In this document: piece after piece, positions 18,334 to 27,663 of the stretch
Position numbering within the stretch: the first letter of the stretch is position 1
How the letters are laid out: each line of letters opens with the position of its first letter
Source: Hoeflea sp038900095
GTDB lineage: Bacteria > Pseudomonadota > Alphaproteobacteria > Rhizobiales > Rhizobiaceae
Assembly (NCBI RefSeq): GCF_038900095.1
Contig: NZ_JBBMQQ010000001.1
Coordinates: forward strand, 310,001-374,000
Direction: 5' to 3'
DNA length: 64,000 bases
Translations under genes and position numbers: made by a program
The notes under the pieces: generated by a model
The model's database searches: none
What the model was told of the DNA's origin: nothing
The model's input: only the letters and a program-made list of their open reading frames with translations

Positions 18334-19590
18334 ATGAGAGTTATCGTTATGGGAGCTGGCGTGATCGGCGTCACCACGGCCTACTATCTCGCCAAGGGCG
18401 GGGCGCAGGTTGTGGTGCTTGACCGGCAGAACGGGCCGGGGCTGGAAACAAGCTATGCCAATGCGGGCGAGCTCAGCTACGGCATGACCTCGCCCTGGGC
18501 CGCTCCGGGCGTACCGATGAAGGCGGTCAAATGGCTGTTCATGAAGCGGCGGCCGCTGTTCATCTGGCCGCTGATCAGCCCGACCATGTGGAAGTGGGGG
18601 CTGCAGATGATCGCCAACTGCAACGACGAGAGCTACCGGATCAACAAGGGCCGGATGGTGCGGGTGTCGAATTATTCGCGCGACGTGATGCCTGATCTGA
18701 TCGCGGAAACCGGCATCGAGTATGACGGGCGGGCGCAGGGCACGCTGCAACTGTTCAGGACTGCCAAGCAGCTCAAGGATTCGCGCGCCGACCAGGAGAT
18801 CCTGGCGGAGTATGATTCCCCCTTCGAGGTGCTGGACCGCGACGGCTGCATTGCGGCCGAACCGGCGCTGGGTCAAGTGCGCGACAAGTTTGTCGGCGGG
18901 CTGCGGCTGACGGCGGACCGGACCGGCGATTGCCGCCTGTTCACCATGGCGCTGGCGGAGAAATGCGCCGAGATGGGCGTCGAGTTCCAGTATGGCCAGT
19001 CGATCCGCTCGATCGCGGTCGAGAATGGCAGGATCGCCGGGGTGGAGACCGAGATCGCCGGGCGGATTAGCGGTGACGCCTATGTCTGCGCGCTTGGCAG
19101 CTACGGCCCGAAGCTGCTCGACCCGATCGGCATCAAGTTGCCGGTCTATCCGGTGAAGGGCTATTCGGTGACGCTGCCGGTGACCGACGACGAATTCGCG
19201 CCGCAATCGACGATCATGGACGAGACCCACAAGGTGGCGATTACCCGGCTGGGCGACCGCATCCGCGTGGCCGGCACTGCCGAGATCGCCGGCTATTCCA
19301 ACCGGCTCGGCCCGCACGCGACGGATACGGTCAAGCACGTGATCAGCGACCTGTTCCCCAGGGGCGGCGACATTTCAAAGGCTGAAGGCTGGACCGGGCT
19401 GAGACCGATGACGCCGGACGGCACACCGGTGCTCGGGGCCTCGCGCTACGACAATCTCTATCTCAATACGGGCCACGGCACGCTGGGATGGACCATGGCC
19501 TGCGGCTCGGGCCGCGCGGTGGCGGACGTGGTGCTGGGCAAGGAGCCCGAGATCTCGTTCGAGGGGCTGACGGCTGAGCGGTATGGCTGA
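18334..19590 (+). CDS. dadA: D-amino-acid dehydrogenase (DadA-like FAD oxidoreductase)
   Basis: A 418-residue FAD-dependent oxidoreductase that deaminates D-amino acids and passes electrons to the respiratory chain. It starts with the FAD-binding motif VMGAGVIGVTTAYYLAKGG. Characteristic DadA features are SYANAGELSYGMTSPWAAPG (residues about 46-65), LPVYPVKGYSVTLPV and the C-terminal HGTLGWTMACGSGRAVADV. The ATG at 18334 is preceded by GGGAGGGA; the 28 codons upstream are not DadA-like. No alanine racemase gene is beside it. Other D-amino-acid or amino-acid oxidases of the same fold are possible. Confidence 0.9.
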   Translation: MRVIVMGAGVIGVTTAYYLAKGGAQVVVLDRQNGPGLETSYANAGELSYGMTSPWAAPGVPMKAVKWLFMKRRPLFIWPLISPTMWKWGLQMIANCNDESYRINKGRMVRVSNYSRDVMPDLIAETGIEYDGRAQGTLQLFRTAKQLKDSRADQEILAEYDSPFEVLDRDGCIAAEPALGQVRDKFVGGLRLTADRTGDCRLFTMALAEKCAEMGVEFQYGQSIRSIAVENGRIAGVETEIAGRISGDAYVCALGSYGPKLLDPIGIKLPVYPVKGYSVTLPVTDDEFAPQSTIMDETHKVAITRLGDRIRVAGTAEIAGYSNRLGPHATDTVKHVISDLFPRGGDISKAEGWTGLRPMTPDGTPVLGASRYDNLYLNTGHGTLGWTMACGSGRAVADVVLGKEPEISFEGLTAERYG

Positions 19591-19819
19591 GGCACACATT
19601 CGGGTGTGCACTGCATGGCCTTTGCATGTGGGGCTCAGGTGCGGCCGGGGAAAACCGCCAGCGACCGGGTAACCGACGGCGTGGTCTCATCGTCCGGCCG
19701 GCCAGAGGGCGGGTCGGGCTTTTTGCGTTTGATGGTCGTGGCTTTATCGATCATCACCCGAGACGGCTTGCGCCCCGCTTTTCTTTTGCCCAATGCGCGC
19801 CGGTGCCGTCCATGACGGA

Positions 19820-20626
19820 TCAATCCATGGCTGACTGGGGTATAACTTCGGTGCTTGCATCCTCCCGGTTAAACATCGAGTCCCTGTTGAGCCAGATGGT
19901 GCCAAGTGCTGCGAAGACGAAAAAGATCGTGTCATAGGGCTGTGCATCCGGCCAAAGCGGATTGTTCAACTGAAAATGAAACAAGACGGCGATCAGGATG
20001 CTGCCGCGTGCATTGTTGAAAAATGGCGTCAGTATCAGGCTGACCGCGATGGAGCCGATGAAGAACGGTGTAAATCCCCAAGCGCTTTGCGGTGTGCCGC
20101 TCAGGAAAAACGCGGGCAAATGCCAAACGCCCCAAATCATGCCGAGGACAAGCCCTGCCCAAATCGGCGCCATGTGTCTTTGCAACAGTGGCAACGCCAC
20201 GCCTCTCCAGCCAAATTCCTCAACCGGCCCAAGGATCAGCATGAAGCCCATGGCGGCAAGCGCTGCACTTACGTTCTCAAAAGGAAACGGCGTATCAAAC
20301 AGGTTACCTTTCACGGCGGAGCCGGCGAAATAGGTCAGCGGAATGCCGAATACCAGGAACGCATACCAATAGGGTGATGCCCGCCAGAGGAAAAGACGCG
20401 AGAGAAATCGTTTTGCCGCATCCAATCCTCCAGTCCACAGCACCAGCGAGACAGCGGCAATCGCAGGTGCGTAGACTGATACGATAAAGAGCGGATTGGT
20501 TGCGCTGACCGGTCCAAATATCGCGACAACCCGATCATGATAAAGCACCAAGATCGCGAACAGCCCCCATGCCAATCCAAAGGTGATGATCAGATAAGGG
20601 ATCATTGCGCGTGTGGTCATTTTCAT
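19820..20626 (-). CDS. CPBP-family intramembrane metalloprotease
   Basis: A 268-residue membrane protein with about seven or eight hydrophobic segments. The CPBP (CAAX protease/bacteriocin-processing, Abi) signature is present: EEFGWRG (EExxxR motif, about residues 129-135), then GVWHLPAF and VLFHFQLN carrying the conserved histidines. The natural substrate is unknown; relatives process prenylated proteins or provide bacteriocin self-immunity. Base composition is visibly less GC-rich than its neighbours, hinting at transfer. Its start lies 21 bp after the stop of the diguanylate cyclase gene, so the two may be cotranscribed. Confidence 0.87.
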   Translation of the reverse strand: MKMTTRAMIPYLIITFGLAWGLFAILVLYHDRVVAIFGPVSATNPLFIVSVYAPAIAAVSLVLWTGGLDAAKRFLSRLFLWRASPYWYAFLVFGIPLTYFAGSAVKGNLFDTPFPFENVSAALAAMGFMLILGPVEEFGWRGVALPLLQRHMAPIWAGLVLGMIWGVWHLPAFFLSGTPQSAWGFTPFFIGSIAVSLILTPFFNNARGSILIAVLFHFQLNNPLWPDAQPYDTIFFVFAALGTIWLNRDSMFNREDASTEVIPQSAMD

Positions 20627-20647
20627 TCCCCGCGGCCAGCCCGGTTG

Positions 20648-21919
20648 TCAGGCCACGCTGCGCGGGTTTTGCTTTTTCGCAGGGTGCTTTCTGGCCGGAT
20701 GCGTCTTGTCCGGGCCGGAGCGGGCGCCGACGCCGTCGGGCGGCGGGGCGATCACGGTCTGGTTCTTGCCCTTGTGCTTGGCCAGATAGAGCGCCTCGTC
20801 GGCGCGGCCTATCAGCATTTCCGGCGTCTGCTCACCTTCCCACAGGGCGAGGCCAATGCTGACGGTTACCCGGCTTGCGGTGGGACTGCCGGGGTTTTCA
20901 AGCCGCAGCGAAGCGATGGACTTGCGGATCCGCTCGGCGACGGCAAGAGCGCCGCTTGCGGTGGTGCCGGTCAGCACCACGAGGAATTCCTCGCCACCGT
21001 AGCGCGAGACGATGTCGCCATCGCGTACGGCGTCGCGGATCTTGTTGGTCACCGTCTTGATGCATTCGTCGCCGGCGGCATGGCCGAGGCTGTCATTGAG
21101 GTTCTTGAAGTCGTCAATGTCGATCATCAGGAAGGCGATGGGCGGCCTGTCGCCGGCAGAACTGCTCCAGATCCTGTCAATATCCTCCTGGGTCGAGCGG
21201 CGGTTCTGAATGCCGGTCAACGGGTCGAGATTGGCGACAAGCTGCAACTCGGCAAAGAGTTTGGCCAGTGCCTCCTGATCGCGGAGTTCGCGGATTTTCG
21301 ATCTGAAGCCCTTCCACTGGCTTCTCAGTGTCGCCTTTCGCGTCGTGGCGAAGGTGAGGATGGCGCCGCTGTAAAAGCAGCTGATGCCCAAGGCCAGCAG
21401 CGGATCGGCAACCGGGCCGATGATGATCATCCCGGCATGCAGGGTGACCGCCGTGGCAACCGCCGTGACCGTCCAGCGGAACTCGATGGGGAAAAACAGG
21501 ATTGCGGTGGCAAAGGTGAACAGCCCCGCCGTCAGGTAGCGTTCGAACAGGGGCACGCCGCCGAGTGCGCCCAGCGCACCGGACTCGAGCATGATGGTTG
21601 CCGCCAGCACGGTCAATGTCGCGCCCTGGACCCAGTTTGGCCGCTGCCGTCCCCAAAGCATGTAGAGGCCAATGAGAATGGCCGAGGCAATGATACCGCG
21701 GATGACCAGTGTCGCCGTCAGCAGGGACGGCTCGATGAGGTAATCGAACGGCATCAGGAACAAGTTGAAGACGAAGGCCGCCTGCAGCCATGCGCGGGCC
21801 TTGAGCGAATGCGCGGCCCAGGAATAGGCATTATAGATCGCGGCGAGTTTCGGAGGGGCGGCTAAAACGCGGCTTTCCTGCGTCAGCAAGCTGTCAGGCA
21901 GCATGACACGATCCGTCAT
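20648..21919 (-). CDS. Membrane-bound diguanylate cyclase (GGDEF)
   Basis: A protein of about 423 residues with roughly six membrane helices followed by a GGDEF domain that makes cyclic di-GMP from GTP. The active-site loop is intact as GGEEF, and the metal-binding IAFLMIDIDDFKNLNDSLGH is present. RDGD lies exactly five residues before GGEEF, forming an RxxD inhibitory site, so product feedback is expected. There is no EAL domain and the C-terminus is a Lys/Pro-rich tail. I chose the ATG at 21919; the ATG at 21991 is an alternative because neither has a strong ribosome-binding site. Confidence 0.9.
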   Translation of the reverse strand: MTDRVMLPDSLLTQESRVLAAPPKLAAIYNAYSWAAHSLKARAWLQAAFVFNLFLMPFDYLIEPSLLTATLVIRGIIASAILIGLYMLWGRQRPNWVQGATLTVLAATIMLESGALGALGGVPLFERYLTAGLFTFATAILFFPIEFRWTVTAVATAVTLHAGMIIIGPVADPLLALGISCFYSGAILTFATTRKATLRSQWKGFRSKIRELRDQEALAKLFAELQLVANLDPLTGIQNRRSTQEDIDRIWSSSAGDRPPIAFLMIDIDDFKNLNDSLGHAAGDECIKTVTNKIRDAVRDGDIVSRYGGEEFLVVLTGTTASGALAVAERIRKSIASLRLENPGSPTASRVTVSIGLALWEGEQTPEMLIGRADEALYLAKHKGKNQTVIAPPPDGVGARSGPDKTHPARKHPAKKQNPRSVA

Positions 21920-22166
21920 CGCTGTCTCAAGCGCGTCGTTGTAAACCTGCCGGCTGTGTGCCCGGTGACTGGTTTGCGCGGTTTTCCTCATTTGCTGAAG
22001 AGTGTAGCCCCGCTTTGTTAAAAATGGCTTTCGGGCTGAAAACGCGCTCCAAAGCGTGAAAATGCAGCAATTTTCGACAAAACCGTATTTCGCCGGGTGG
22101 CGGAATGGTGCGGGCGAGGTGGCGCTGAAGCATTTGACAGCGCCTCCTTCTGCATGGGGCACGGGC

Positions 22167-22769
22167 TTAGGCCGACTGCATGTTCAGTACTTGCCCGTCA
22201 TAGCACCCTGTCGTCGTGGCTTGGGCCAGCACATGGGCCACATCGGCGCGCGAGGCTTCGGTGGACTTGTCGACATCCTCGCCGAGGATCACATCCGCGC
22301 TGCGGCCGTTGTCGGTCAGGGCGACCGGACGCAGGATGGCGTAGGTCAGGCCGGAGGCCTTGAGGTGTTCGTCGGCTGCGTGCTTGGCCTTGAGATAATG
22401 CGCCAGCTTGCCCTCGGGGTTGGCCTGGTCGGCGCCGAAGGAGCTGAGCATCACAAAGCGGGCAACGCCGGCCTCGCGGGCCAGATCGACCAGACGTTGC
22501 GCGCCGTCGCGGTCAACCTTGTCGGTCATCTCGGGACCGGTGGAGCCGCCGGAACCGGCTGCAAACACAACTGCATCCATGCCGTCGCACACACCTGCCT
22601 TCAGATCGGTCAGGTCGCCCTGACGCAAGCCGGTGCCCGCGGGCAGGGCGCTGGTGTCCGAGCTTTCGCGCACCAATGCGGTGGGCCAGTGGCCCTGATC
22701 AATCAGGTCCTGGACAAGTTTGCGACCGGTCTTGCCGGTTGCACCGGCAACGAGAATATTCATGTTCAT
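22167..22769 (-). CDS. NAD(P)-binding atypical SDR (SDR_a5/YwnB-like)
   Basis: A 200-residue Rossmann-fold protein with NILVAGATGKTGRKLVQDL at the N-terminus and the core segments AVVFAAGSGGST, RFVMLSSFGAD and LTYAILRPVALTD. It belongs to the NAD(P)H-binding atypical SDRs, whose members sense or use NADPH without a known common substrate. AGGAGC upstream of the ATG at 22769 sets the start. It follows the aldehyde dehydrogenase gene on the same strand at 95 bp, so cotranscription is possible. Confidence 0.85.
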   Translation of the reverse strand: MNMNILVAGATGKTGRKLVQDLIDQGHWPTALVRESSDTSALPAGTGLRQGDLTDLKAGVCDGMDAVVFAAGSGGSTGPEMTDKVDRDGAQRLVDLAREAGVARFVMLSSFGADQANPEGKLAHYLKAKHAADEHLKASGLTYAILRPVALTDNGRSADVILGEDVDKSTEASRADVAHVLAQATTTGCYDGQVLNMQSA

Positions 22770-22864
22770 ACTGTGCTCCTAGGCTCAGAGGTGGTCCGGA
22801 TGGCGCATTCGCGCGGATTTAGGGGAGGAGGTGTGCGGCGGGGCAGACCGGGGCCGCCGCCTGG

Positions 22865-24241
22865 TCAGGGCAGGAAGATCGCCTTGGTGTTGACGAACTC
22901 CTTCATGCCAAAGCCGCCATGTTCGCGGCCGTAGCCGGAATCCTTGACCCCGCCGAACGGCATGTTGGGATCGGCCGCGCCGAAGGAATTGATGCGGATC
23001 ATGCCGGTGTCGAAGTGGTCGCGTGCCAGTTCCAGCGCGCGCTCTTGGTTTTTCGAGAAAATGCCGCCGCCCAGGCCATAACGGCTTTCATTGGCCAGAC
23101 GCATGGCGTCTTCGTCGTCCCTGGCGCGGATAACCGATGCCACGGGTCCAAAGATCTCGTCGTCATAGGCTGGCATGCCCGGCGCCAGATCGGCCAGCAC
23201 CGTGGCCGGGTAGTAGGCGCCTTTCCGGTCCGGTGCGGTTCCGCCGCAGAGAATTTTGGCTCCCTTGGCGACGCTCTCATCGACCTGGCTTTTGACCGTA
23301 TCGAACTGATCCTGGCTTGAGAGCGGGCCAAGCTGGCTGTTCTCGTCGGTCGGATCACCCAGTGTGATGCCCTTCATCTGCGCGACGAAGGCATCGACAA
23401 AGGTGTCGTAGACTTTCTCGGTGACAATGAAGCGCTTGGCCGAAACGCAGGTTTCGCCATTGTTGTAGAGCCGGCCCATGACCGAGTATTTCACCGCTGT
23501 CTCGATGTCGGCATCCTCAAGCACCAGGTAGGCGTCGTTCGAGCCCAGTTCCAGCACGGTCTTTTTCAGCGCCTTGGCAGCGACCGCGCCGATATGTCTG
23601 CCGGCGCCATCGCTGCCGGTCAGGGTCACGCCGCGGACTTTCGGGTGGGCGATCAGCTTGTCGCTGATGTCGTGGTCGATCAGGATCACCTGGAAAAGGT
23701 CTTCGGGCAGGCCTGCCTCGATGCACAGTTCACGCAGGCGCAGGCCCGAACCGGTGCAGATGCTGGCGTGCTTGAGCACGCAGCCATTGCCGGCCATCAG
23801 GTTGGCGGCGAGCACGCGGACGGGCTGGTAAAGCGGGAAATTCCAGGGCTGGATCGAATAGATCACGCCAACCGGCTGGTAGCTGACCACGCCGCGCTTT
23901 TCCCTGGTGCCGTGGGTGCGTTCCTCGTCGGAAAGCACGTCAGGCCCATTCCGGGCGGTGTATTCGAAAATCTGGGCGCAAATCTCGACTTCGGTATGGC
24001 CGTCCCTGAGCAGCTTGCCGGTTTCCCGCGTCATCAGGGCGGCAAGTTCATCGGCATTGTCGCGCAGTTTCTGTGCAATCTCGTTGAGATACGGCGCGCG
24101 CTCCGCATGGGACAGGTTGCGCCAGTCCAGAAAGGCTGCGTGGCAAGCCTCAAGCCGATCAATCGCTTCAGCCTCGCTCATCCGCTCGTAGGTGTGGATT
24201 TCCTCTTCGGTGGCGGGATTGATTGTGGTGATCGTTGACAT
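22865..24241 (-). CDS. Aldehyde dehydrogenase, probable succinate-semialdehyde dehydrogenase
   Basis: A 458-residue aldehyde dehydrogenase, the length of the short GabD/Sad-like group. Visible: GVIYSIQPWNFPLYQ (cofactor loop with the conserved Asn), the catalytic Glu in KTVLELGSNDAYLVL, and the catalytic Cys in NNGETCVSAKRF. The phrase NPATEEEIHTYERMSEAEA at the N-terminus is typical of NAD(P)-dependent succinate-semialdehyde dehydrogenases. AAGGAG precedes the ATG at 24241. No transaminase partner is nearby, so the physiological substrate is inferred. Confidence 0.87.
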   Translation of the reverse strand: MSTITTINPATEEEIHTYERMSEAEAIDRLEACHAAFLDWRNLSHAERAPYLNEIAQKLRDNADELAALMTRETGKLLRDGHTEVEICAQIFEYTARNGPDVLSDEERTHGTREKRGVVSYQPVGVIYSIQPWNFPLYQPVRVLAANLMAGNGCVLKHASICTGSGLRLRELCIEAGLPEDLFQVILIDHDISDKLIAHPKVRGVTLTGSDGAGRHIGAVAAKALKKTVLELGSNDAYLVLEDADIETAVKYSVMGRLYNNGETCVSAKRFIVTEKVYDTFVDAFVAQMKGITLGDPTDENSQLGPLSSQDQFDTVKSQVDESVAKGAKILCGGTAPDRKGAYYPATVLADLAPGMPAYDDEIFGPVASVIRARDDEDAMRLANESRYGLGGGIFSKNQERALELARDHFDTGMIRINSFGAADPNMPFGGVKDSGYGREHGGFGMKEFVNTKAIFLP

Positions 24242-24364
24242 GCTGGCTCCTTGTGAAACTCGAGCGGTCAACGAACGGCGCTGCCATAAGTTCCTTTCCG
24301 GAGCCGTGTCCGATGTGCCGGATGCCAGCTAACGCCGGTTCGCACCATGCCGGAAGCCATTTGC

Positions 24365-25246
24365 TCACCGGCCCGTCCTGTGTTCCCTCCAGATGATGAA
24401 CACGCCGCTGGCGATGATCACGGCCGCACCGGCGAAAGTCAGCGCGTCGGGGATTTCGTTCCAGAACATCCAGCCCAGAAGCGTGGCCCAGATGATGGCG
24501 GAGTAATCCAGCGGCGCCACCACCACGGCGGGGGCGAGGCGGAAGGCCTGGGTCATCATGGTCATGCCGGCGGTGCCGAAGATGGCGATTGCGCCGAACA
24601 GCCAGAGATCCTGAAACCTGACCGGGGTCCAGATGAAGGGCATGATGAACAGGCTGATGAGCGCGCCGGTTCCGGTCATGTAGAGAAGCAGGGTCCAGAC
24701 GCTTTCGCGGCTGTCGACCCAGCGCGCCGACAGCATCAGCAGTGCGTAGACGAAGGCGGTGGCGACGGGCAGCAGCGAGACGGTCTGGAAGGCCGATGTG
24801 CCGGGCCGGACGGCGATCAGCACGCCGGCAAAGCCAACGAGGACGGCGAGCCAGCGGCGCCAGCCGACATGCTCGCGGAAGAGCAACGCTGAAAGTGCCG
24901 TGATGAACAGCGGTGCGACAAAGATCAGCGCCGTGGCTTCGGCGAGACCCATATAGGTGATGGAGGTGAAGAACAGGAAGGTGGCGCCGACCCAGAGCCC
25001 ACCACGCATCAGATGCGCCAGTGGGCGGTGTGACCGCAGCGCTGCGGTGCCGCCCATCCTGTGGGCGATCAGGATGGCGAAGGGCAGCGCAATCAGGTTG
25101 CGCAGAAACTGGATCTGGAACGGCGAATAATGCGCCGTCAGGGTCTTGGCCAGGGCATCATTGACGCAGAGACAGGCGACGCCGACGCACATCAGGATGA
25201 TGCCGGCAGAGGTGCGGGCGCGCGGCTCGGTCGGTGTTTGCAGCAA
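24365..25246 (-). CDS. EamA/DMT-family transporter
   Basis: A membrane protein of about 293 residues with ten hydrophobic segments arranged as two EamA repeats, typical of drug/metabolite exporters of the 10-TM type (first repeat near LCVNDALAKTLTAHYSPFQ, second near LMLSARWVDSRESVWTLL). The exported substrate is unknown. I place the start at a TTG at 25246 with GGGAGAG six bases upstream; the ATG at 25285 has no such site and adds residues unlike the family. It is downstream of the paaZ operon on the same strand but separated by a repeat-containing gap of over 300 bp. Confidence 0.85.
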   Translation of the reverse strand: MLQTPTEPRARTSAGIILMCVGVACLCVNDALAKTLTAHYSPFQIQFLRNLIALPFAILIAHRMGGTAALRSHRPLAHLMRGGLWVGATFLFFTSITYMGLAEATALIFVAPLFITALSALLFREHVGWRRWLAVLVGFAGVLIAVRPGTSAFQTVSLLPVATAFVYALLMLSARWVDSRESVWTLLLYMTGTGALISLFIMPFIWTPVRFQDLWLFGAIAIFGTAGMTMMTQAFRLAPAVVVAPLDYSAIIWATLLGWMFWNEIPDALTFAGAAVIIASGVFIIWREHRTGR

Positions 25247-25573
25247 GACTCTCTCCCCTGGCTGTTGACGCGACCCTAACAGCATCGGCCCGGAAATCGA
25301 GCCTGATTCTTGGTGCGAGATAGATGGGTGGGTGCAGAGCAGGACAGGTGTTCGGGATCGGGACGTTGTGCCCTTGGATGCCGTCATTTCCTGCCTCGAG
25401 CCGGGATCCAGCGACCCGGCGTCTGCCGGGTCAAAGACCCTTTTCAGCCCAAAGACCTGGTCTGGCTGGATACCGGAGGCTATGACGTCGCTTCGCTTGT
25501 CTGGATCAAGTCCGGTAAGACGGGAGGTGGAAGGGGCCGACGGATTGCCAGGGGCGAACGTCCCCAAAATCCA
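25247..25573. repeat. Intergenic interval with a REP-like palindrome
   Basis: No gene is seen. From 25383 to about 25491 the outer arms match in inverted orientation: GTCAT with CCGGGATCCAG on the left, and CTGGATACCGG with ATGAC on the right. Inside is a perfect hairpin, GACCCGGC (25413-25420), GTCT, GCCGGGTC (25425-25432). It lies past the 3' end of paaZ and may end that transcript. Confidence 0.55.
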
Positions 25574-27607
25574 TCAGCCGTACTGGTTCATCGTGTGCAG
25601 CTCGTATTCGGCTACGTCGTCGCCATCCTGGTTGGTGACCGCGACATGCCAGCGGACTTCACCGTATTCGTCGGTGCGGCGGGTCTTGCGCTTGACAGTG
25701 AGCGCCACGGAGATGGCGTCGCCGGGCGAGACGGGTTTCATGAATTTGAGCCCGTCGAGACCGGTGTTGGCGAGAACCGGGCCGGGATCGGGCGAGACGA
25801 ACAGGCCGGCTGCGAAGGACAGAAGCAAATATCCATGGGCGACGCGGCCGGGGAAGAACGGGTTGGCCCTGGCGGCTTCCTCGTCCATGTGGGCGTAGAA
25901 GGTGTCGCCGGTGAAGTGGGCGAAAGTCTCGATGTCCTCAAGCGTCACGGTGCGCGGGCCAGCCTCGATGGTGTCGCCGATTGCGAGCTCATCGAATGTG
26001 CGGGTGAAGGGGTGGGCCGATGACTTCGGCCTGGCGGCACCCTTGACCCAGGTGCCGGTAATGCCGGAGATGATGTCGGGGCTGCCCTGGACCGCTGTGC
26101 GCTGCATGTAGTGCATGACGCCGCGGATGCCGCCGAGTTCCTCGCCGCCACCGGCGCGTCCCGGTCCGCCGTGAACCATATGCGGCAAGGGCGAGCCATG
26201 GCCGGTGGCCTCCTTGGCGCTGTCGCGGTTGTTGACATAGATGCGGCCGTGGGCGGCGCCGGCATCAATCAGCAGCGAGCGGGCGACGGCGGGATCATGG
26301 GTGATGACGGAGGCGACCAGACTGCCCTTGCCGCGGTTCATCAGGGCGCCTGCGTGGGCGAGATCGCGGTAGGGCATCAGGGTTGCCACCGGGCCGAAGG
26401 CTTCGACCGAATGTACGGCTTCGGCTGCATCGGGATCATCGCAGGCAAACAGCATAGGCTTGACGAAGGCGCCCCTGGCCTTGTCTGCGCCATCGACTTC
26501 GAAAGTGTCGGGATCGCCGGTGAGAACCCGGCATTCGGCTGCGATCTGGCGGGCCTTGTCGAGCACGTCGGCTTTCTGGGCGGCGGAGGCCAGCGCGCCC
26601 ATGCGGGTGGTTTCGAGCGCCGGATCGCCGATGCGGATGGTGCCCAGTTTTGCGGCGATGGCGTCGCCGACCGAGCCAAGCAAGGCCTCGGGCGCGATGA
26701 TGCGGCGGATGGCGGTGCATTTCTGACCGGCCTTGGCGGTGATTTCGCGCACCACTTCCTTGACCAGAATGTCGAATTCCGGGCTGCCCTCGGTAACGTC
26801 CGGGCCGAGCACAGAGGCGTTGAGGCTGTCCTGTTCGGCAACGAAGCGGACGCTGTTTTCCAGCAGGACCGGATTGGAGCGCAGCATCAGCGCTGTTTTG
26901 GCCGAACCGGTGAAGCCGACCACGTCCTGATAGTCCAGCCGGTCGAGCAGATCGCCCAGCCCGCCCGAAACCAGCTGCACGGCGCCTTCGGGCAGGATGC
27001 CGCTTTCGATCATGCGGCGGACGGCCTGCTCGGTGACATGGCAGGTGGCGGTGGCCGGCTTGACGATGGCCGGCATGCCGGCGAGCAGGGTGGGGGCCAG
27101 CTTTTCGAGCATGCCCCAGACCGGGAAATTGAAGGCGTTGATGTGAACGGCAACACCGTGCAGCGAGGTGGCGACATGCTGGCCGACAAAGCTGCCATTG
27201 CGCGACAGCATTTCCAGATCGCCATCGACATAGATGTGGCCGTCGGGCATCTCGCGGCGGCCTTTCGAGGCATAGACCAGCATGGTGCCGATGCCGCCAT
27301 CAATGTCGATCATCGAGTCGGGCTTGGTGGCTCCGGTGGTGTAGGACAGGGCGTAGAGTTCGTCCTTGAACTTGCCGAGTTCCAGCGCCAGTGCCTTGAG
27401 CATCCGGGCGCGGTCATGGAAAGTCATGTCACGAAGCGCCGGTCCGCCCTTGGTCCGGGCGAAATCGATCATGGCCTGCGTGTCGAGCGACGACTGGCCG
27501 GCAATCGCCAGCGGTTCGCCGGTAACTGCACTGGCGATCGGGCGGGCGCCGTCATCGGCGGCCAGCCACTGACCGGCGAGATAGCTGTGCACATTGATCA
27601 AACCCAT
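25574..27607 (-). CDS. paaZ: Bifunctional oxepin-CoA hydrolase / 3-oxo-5,6-dehydrosuberyl-CoA semialdehyde dehydrogenase PaaZ
   Basis: A 677-residue two-domain enzyme that opens the oxepin-CoA ring and oxidises the resulting aldehyde. The N-terminal aldehyde dehydrogenase spans about residues 1-520 (VHINAFNFPVWGMLEKLAP; catalytic Cys in KAGQKCTAIRRI). The C-terminal MaoC-type R-hydratase covers about 535-677 (FDELAIGDTIEAGPRTVT; hydratase signature around HFTGDTFYAHMDEEAA and GRVAHGYLLLS). GGGAGAGAA before the ATG at 27607 sets the start. It lies 56 bp after the FadB-like gene, so the two form an operon. Confidence 0.96.
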   Translation of the reverse strand: MGLINVHSYLAGQWLAADDGARPIASAVTGEPLAIAGQSSLDTQAMIDFARTKGGPALRDMTFHDRARMLKALALELGKFKDELYALSYTTGATKPDSMIDIDGGIGTMLVYASKGRREMPDGHIYVDGDLEMLSRNGSFVGQHVATSLHGVAVHINAFNFPVWGMLEKLAPTLLAGMPAIVKPATATCHVTEQAVRRMIESGILPEGAVQLVSGGLGDLLDRLDYQDVVGFTGSAKTALMLRSNPVLLENSVRFVAEQDSLNASVLGPDVTEGSPEFDILVKEVVREITAKAGQKCTAIRRIIAPEALLGSVGDAIAAKLGTIRIGDPALETTRMGALASAAQKADVLDKARQIAAECRVLTGDPDTFEVDGADKARGAFVKPMLFACDDPDAAEAVHSVEAFGPVATLMPYRDLAHAGALMNRGKGSLVASVITHDPAVARSLLIDAGAAHGRIYVNNRDSAKEATGHGSPLPHMVHGGPGRAGGGEELGGIRGVMHYMQRTAVQGSPDIISGITGTWVKGAARPKSSAHPFTRTFDELAIGDTIEAGPRTVTLEDIETFAHFTGDTFYAHMDEEAARANPFFPGRVAHGYLLLSFAAGLFVSPDPGPVLANTGLDGLKFMKPVSPGDAISVALTVKRKTRRTDEYGEVRWHVAVTNQDGDDVAEYELHTMNQYG

Positions 27608-27663
27608 TTCTCTCTCCCTTTTGGCGGTGGGCCGCCTGTCGTCCTGCAGTCTATGTGGATGCG

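Noticed and set aside
20537..21865. 442-codon plus-strand frame opposite the diguanylate cyclase
   Set aside because: The minus strand has an intact GGDEF domain; the plus frame is its shadow.
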